Assembly (NCBI GenBank): GCA_016200895.1
Contig: JACQDX010000017.1
Span: forward strand, 1 to 64,000
Length of the DNA stretch: 64,000 nt
DNA from: Burkholderiales bacterium
GTDB taxonomy: Bacteria; Pseudomonadota; Gammaproteobacteria; Burkholderiales; Burkholderiaceae_D
Direction of reading: 5' to 3'
Made by a program: the position numbers and the translations under genes. Position 1 is the stretch's first letter. Every line of letters starts with the position of its first letter. Under the pieces are notes generated by a model that searched no databases, was not told where the DNA came from, and was given only the letters and a program-made list of their open reading frames with translations. This document shows positions 60,475 through 64,000 of this stretch, one piece after another.

Positions 60475-62187
60475 TCAGGCCAGATGTACGAACTGGCCTG
60501 ATTTACGGTCACGCTTACGGTTGTACATGCGACTGTCGGCGATTTTAATGAGCCGCACATAGTCACTGCCATCCTCAGGGAAGCTGGCCCAGCCTACCGA
60601 CACTCCAACACTGACGACCACATCTTCCAACGCAATCGGCTGCTCGACAATATTGCAGATTTTCTCCACGGTATTGTTGATGTCGATGGAATTTTTTGTG
60701 TCTTTCAACAGCAACACAAATTCATCCCCGCCATAGCGTGCCACTTCATCGGTTTCACGTATGGCTGAACGCAAGCGGGCAGCAATGACGACCAGGGCCT
60801 TGTCACCGGCATCATGACCATGATTGTCATTGATGTATTTGAAACGGTCCAGGTCGATGAACAATAAGGTGAATCCTTCGCTGGCACCAGGATTTTCCAG
60901 TGCCTGTTTTTGCAAGTAATTAATCTGGGTGAACAGGGATTCACGGTTTGCAACCTGCGTCAGTTTGTCATAGCGCAGCTTGTTTTCCATCTCGATAAAA
61001 GTCTGGGCCAGGGTGCCTATCTCATCAGTGCGGCGGATTTGCAGGCTGGGCATGGGTTCGCCATTACCAAATTTTTCAGCCGCTGAAGTGAGCTTGCGGA
61101 TATCGCGTATCACACGCTCAACGATAGTCAAGCCTATGGTCAATGCAAAGATGATGCATGCCAGTGCGATCACCATGCTTTGCATGAAACCCTGGTTAAT
61201 ACTGCTCATGAAATCGGCACGCGGCACCGCAACCACAGTCAGCCAGTTCAAACCCTGCTTATTACCCAACGGCGAGATCGCCACATCGATGGTGCCGTTG
61301 CTGAGCTCCATGGAATGCGTCTGGGTGGACTGTAGTTTCATGCTGCCTACGCGCTGAAAGGTCTCACTGATCAGCGGCGTCTTCATATCGATGGCTCGCA
61401 TGCGCTCGGGTGTGCCGTTAACTGTGCGTTCGGGCAATTCCAGGCCTGAAGTGGCGACGATATAGCCATCCGCATCGACAATGTAGGCAACACTGTTCTT
61501 ACTGATTTCCAGCTTGCGCAGGAAATTGGATAATTCCTTGAGCGTCAGATCAGTTGCCATGACACCGGCAAATTCATGGTTCTTCTGATAAACGGCTTTT
61601 GCCAGCGTGATGGTCGGATAATGGAAAGAAAAATTATTATAGATTTTTGACCAGACAGGTCTTTCCGAAGTTTGTGCAGTCTTGTACCAGGGTCGTAGTC
61701 GAGGATCAAAATCATCACTGCGCAAGACATTCGAACGGTCACCCACATGACTCACGCGATAAACCGTGCGCTTGTCGCCATCAGGCTCACGCCAGAACAA
61801 TTGCACCATTTCCTTTGAAATTCTATAGACACCAACAAAACGCCCGTCACTGCCGCCAAAGTAGACATAATTGTTGACGTCCATGAACAAGCCGCTGGCA
61901 GCCCAGAACTTCTCTTCCAGGGCTTTCATGTCAGCAGAAAAATTCTGTTCTTTGGGTAAATTGGTAGGGCTGGGCGCTACTGACTCCAGTGCTATCAGGG
62001 CGCCATCCAGATGTTTTTCGGTCGCCAGATTAATGCGATTGACCATGTCGCCAAGTATGCGCTGCGTCAGCGTATAGACAGCGTCTGTCCCGGCCTTCAT
62101 GGAGACCCAACCTATAGCGGCAGACACGCCTATCACCAGCACAATGATGGGTATCACCAGTTCTCGACGCAAAGAAGAACGACTCAT
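60475..62187 (-). CDS. Diguanylate cyclase with Cache-type sensor
   Basis: The protein has 570 residues from the ATG at 62187; a TTG at 62199 is less likely. Helices at about 12-34 and 330-350 frame a periplasmic double-Cache-type sensor whose typical region includes DPRLRPWYKTAQTSERPVW and VMATDLTLKELSNFLRK. A HAMP segment follows, then a GGDEF domain with YGGDEFVLLL. RETD five residues upstream is an intact RxxD inhibitory site. It should make cyclic-di-GMP in response to a small-molecule ligand, possibly an organic acid or amino acid. It converges with the GGDEF-EAL gene. Confidence 0.92.
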   Translation of the reverse strand: MSRSSLRRELVIPIIVLVIGVSAAIGWVSMKAGTDAVYTLTQRILGDMVNRINLATEKHLDGALIALESVAPSPTNLPKEQNFSADMKALEEKFWAASGLFMDVNNYVYFGGSDGRFVGVYRISKEMVQLFWREPDGDKRTVYRVSHVGDRSNVLRSDDFDPRLRPWYKTAQTSERPVWSKIYNNFSFHYPTITLAKAVYQKNHEFAGVMATDLTLKELSNFLRKLEISKNSVAYIVDADGYIVATSGLELPERTVNGTPERMRAIDMKTPLISETFQRVGSMKLQSTQTHSMELSNGTIDVAISPLGNKQGLNWLTVVAVPRADFMSSINQGFMQSMVIALACIIFALTIGLTIVERVIRDIRKLTSAAEKFGNGEPMPSLQIRRTDEIGTLAQTFIEMENKLRYDKLTQVANRESLFTQINYLQKQALENPGASEGFTLLFIDLDRFKYINDNHGHDAGDKALVVIAARLRSAIRETDEVARYGGDEFVLLLKDTKNSIDINNTVEKICNIVEQPIALEDVVVSVGVSVGWASFPEDGSDYVRLIKIADSRMYNRKRDRKSGQFVHLA

Positions 62188-62537
62188 ACTTGGACTCAAT
62201 GGGGCTCAAAAAAGGCTATCGGAAATTTCTGTTCGGTGTTCTGTCCTGCATTGCCCTGAATTGCCTTTGCATCTGCAGACATTTCAAACTACCCGGCCTG
62301 CTGCCAAAATGCCAACTAATTATTTAATGAAGAAAAATCAGGGGGCTTTAGTATATACCGTTAAAAATTGTTAAAACCATCTTCTGTGACAACACAAAGA
62401 TTAAATCTTGCGTATTGTGGTAAATGAACTGGTCTGACCAGGTCGAATACTAATGCCAGCTTAGCTTTTCATCCATTTCTTTTATTAATTGAATCGGTTA
62501 CTCTCATGAAAAATTTCTTTTGAGCAACCAATATACT
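62188..62537. other. Intergenic region upstream of the TPR gene
   Basis: This 350-bp region carries the promoters of the cyclase (minus) and TPR (plus) genes. It contains a five-codon frame (ATG at 62506, stop at 62521-62523) that overlaps a TTG possible start of the TPR gene. No strong palindrome or terminator is visible. Confidence 0.4.
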
Positions 62538-63689
62538 ATGGACTTATACGCCACCGATAGTGAAGTTACGCGGTTAGAGCAGCGCTTGACCGGAACGGTG
62601 GTGCAAGAACAACTTGACGAGTTGCTCACACTGGCCTGGCACCTGCGTCAGCGCGACAGTAGTCGCGCTCTGAACTTGTGCGAACAAGTCAGCAAATTAC
62701 TGACTACCTCGGCCAGGACGGACACTGACAAGGCGCTGGTCTACTTGCGTCTGCAATTGATCAGGGCTGAAGAAAAATGGCTGCATGCCGATCTTGACAG
62801 TGCAGCAGCCATCATCCACGCGATACTCCGCCATCCCGATGTACATCTGGATCCAGCTGCCCTCAGCGATGCCCACCGCATCCTGGGCTTCATCTTCTCG
62901 GATCAGGGCAAGCACGTTGAATGCGACATAGAAATGGCCATTTCTATTGATGAAGCCAGCAAGGGAGATGATATCTTGCGCAAGCAATGTACCGCTGCTG
63001 CCCTGGCCAGGGTCGCCGTCTTGCGCGATGACAAATTAGCCAAGTCTTACTTTGACCGCTATTTCGGTTCCAGAAATCCCCCCAAGGAAATCCATCCTGG
63101 CCTGACGGCCTTGATGGATGATTTTCTCGGTTTGCATGCAGGCTTGAATGGTCACCAGGACGATTCGGTGGCGCATTTAAGCAAGGCATTTCAAGCCTGC
63201 CTGGATTCTGGCCAGATACGCCGCGCCATCCTGACAGCGGCGAATATAGGTTACAGCTACAGCAAGGCAAATGATTTTGAAGCTGCGCTTGAATGGTTGC
63301 AAAAGGCATTGAAGCTGGCCAAACCTACGGGCTGGGCACCGAGCATAGGCAATTGCCTGATGCAAATAGGCGACACTTTGCGCAAAATGGGCTCACTCGA
63401 TGCGGCCGACCAAATATTGCATGAAGCACTGGAACAATTATCCAGGCTTACCGGCTCGCGCAATTATGCATTGACCATCAGCGTCCTTGCTGATGTCGCA
63501 CTCGACAGGCATGACTACCATCTCGCATTGAATCTTTTCTCCCAACTGGCTATGCTGCAAGGTGCGCAAGAACAGGCCGATTTGCAAGAAGCTGCCAGGC
63601 TTGGCCAGGCAAAGGCACAAGCCAGACTCAAGCCTGCGGTCAGGGAAACTGTGGTTCACAGACACGACACACTTGTGGCAAAGCGTTAA
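62538..63689 (+). CDS. TPR-repeat protein
   Basis: The protein has 383 residues from the ATG at 62538, or 389 from a TTG at 62520; neither has a strong Shine-Dalgarno site. It is wholly helical with repeated pairs such as RRAILTAANIGYSYSKANDF, FEAALEWLQKALKLAKPTGW and YHLALNLFSQLAMLQGAQEQ, matching tetratricopeptide repeats. The pattern resembles the N-terminal TPR module found before GGDEF domains in related genomes. Here the chain ends after a basic tail (VVHRHDTLVAKR) with no catalytic domain. It may be a stand-alone scaffold or a truncated regulator. It has no signal peptide. The repeat array begins about 75 bp downstream. Confidence 0.78.
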   Translation: MDLYATDSEVTRLEQRLTGTVVQEQLDELLTLAWHLRQRDSSRALNLCEQVSKLLTTSARTDTDKALVYLRLQLIRAEEKWLHADLDSAAAIIHAILRHPDVHLDPAALSDAHRILGFIFSDQGKHVECDIEMAISIDEASKGDDILRKQCTAAALARVAVLRDDKLAKSYFDRYFGSRNPPKEIHPGLTALMDDFLGLHAGLNGHQDDSVAHLSKAFQACLDSGQIRRAILTAANIGYSYSKANDFEAALEWLQKALKLAKPTGWAPSIGNCLMQIGDTLRKMGSLDAADQILHEALEQLSRLTGSRNYALTISVLADVALDRHDYHLALNLFSQLAMLQGAQEQADLQEAARLGQAKAQARLKPAVRETVVHRHDTLVAKR

Positions 63690-63763
63690 TTACTCTTGTG
63701 CAACATCTGACTAACTTGTATAAATAGGACTTACGCAAAACCACCCCAAAGCGTTCCAGCTCC

Positions 63764-64000
63764 TAGCCATACTACAGTACTGTCTTCGTCGCTACGGTGC
63801 AGTCGAAGTTTCAGACAACATGTTGTCTGCCGACGTAACGAACCACCCTTGCAAGGGTGGTTTCCTAGAGCGATAGGTGTAGTTGGGATTTCGAACAACA
63901 TGTTGTCCGCCAACGTAACGAACCTCTCTTGCGAGAGAGGTTTCCTAAAGCGATAGGTGTAGTTGGGATTTCGGACAACATGTTGTCCGCCAACGTAACG
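63764..64000. repeat. Tandem array of 80-bp palindrome-bearing units
   Basis: Two exact-length 80-bp units occupy 63841-63920 and 63921-64000. They differ at only seven positions by my count, and a diverged partial unit precedes them (best match 63801-63840, probably from about 63764). Each unit has a first palindrome of about 22 bp (AACCACCCTT in unit 1, AACCTCTCT in unit 2, with matching complementary arms) and a second palindrome of 18 bp (CGGACAACATGTTGTCCG in unit 2). Arm differences compensate in pairs. The conserved rest reads GCGATAGGTGTAGTTGGG, and each unit ends CAACGTAACG. The array continues past the window edge, with no gene of its own seen here. Confidence 0.85.

Noticed and set aside
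63729-63745. GGACTTACGCAAAA as an IS end
   Set aside because: It resembles the termini of some IS families, but no transposase, matching inverted end or target duplication is visible in the window.
63764-64000. CRISPR array interpretation of the terminal repeats
   Set aside because: Units are 80 bp head to tail with almost the whole unit conserved, so there are no unique spacers between short repeats.

Overview
The window looks like chromosomal DNA of a betaproteobacterium of the order Burkholderiales, most likely Oxalobacteraceae and possibly Undibacterium. The grounds are a Burkholderia-type trimeric porin, a fused IcmF mutase, a long indolepyruvate:ferredoxin oxidoreductase-like protein and moderate GC. 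The genus is inference from remembered family patterns, not a search result. I see no rRNA, tRNA, CRISPR array, transposase, integrase or phage gene. Almost all space is explained by ordinary genes with Shine-Dalgarno sites, ATGA overlaps and intrinsic terminators.

Layout. 0-7.7 kb: a periplasmic solute-binding protein, a Crp/Fnr regulator, an HD-domain / class II aldolase / SDR trio, a porin, an exported TPR-like protein and glmU. 7.9-12.5 kb: a five-gene operon behind a near-consensus Fur box (PepSY membrane protein, DUF2271 protein with an FMN-attachment motif, DUF4198 protein, ApbE flavin transferase, membrane-anchored diflavin reductase). It is best read as an iron-regulated system moving electrons to the periplasm. 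12.7-23.5 kb: an M64 peptidase with a DUF4214 tail and no signal peptide, then small minus-strand genes (NTF2-like proteins, SGNH hydrolase, YjdM, a triple-PAS histidine kinase, a gluzincin-like lipoprotein, GNAT, DinB, VOC, cupin). 23.6-31.4 kb: icmF, a frameshifted small exported-protein gene and the indolepyruvate:ferredoxin oxidoreductase-like gene, suggesting acyl-CoA and 2-oxoacid catabolism.

32.3-48.8 kb is a beta-glucan utilisation locus: a GluP-type sugar permease, glucokinase, GH3, GH16 (laminarinase-like), a TonB-dependent receptor, GH1, a LacI-family repressor and a four-gene sugar ABC importer. Four copies of a 14-bp palindrome of the form TGGAAACGTTTCCA lie upstream of the receptor, GH1 (two copies) and the ABC operon, so the whole pathway is probably one local LacI regulon. 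GH16 would cut the polymer outside, the receptor would import oligomers, GH3 and GH1 would release glucose, and the inner-membrane transporters and glucokinase would feed glycolysis.

48.9-55.9 kb is regulatory: a LysR gene divergent from a DUF1348 gene with a perfect palindrome between them, and an unusually tight Lrp-LysR-LytS-LytR operon followed by an acyltransferase gene. 56-62.2 kb holds three cyclic-di-GMP enzymes, one of them next to an exported cupredoxin-like protein. The window ends with a TPR protein followed by an 80-bp tandem repeat array that runs off the edge. Each array unit carries two palindromes, and their arms change in compensating pairs between units. This array is the least explained and most interesting structure in the window.
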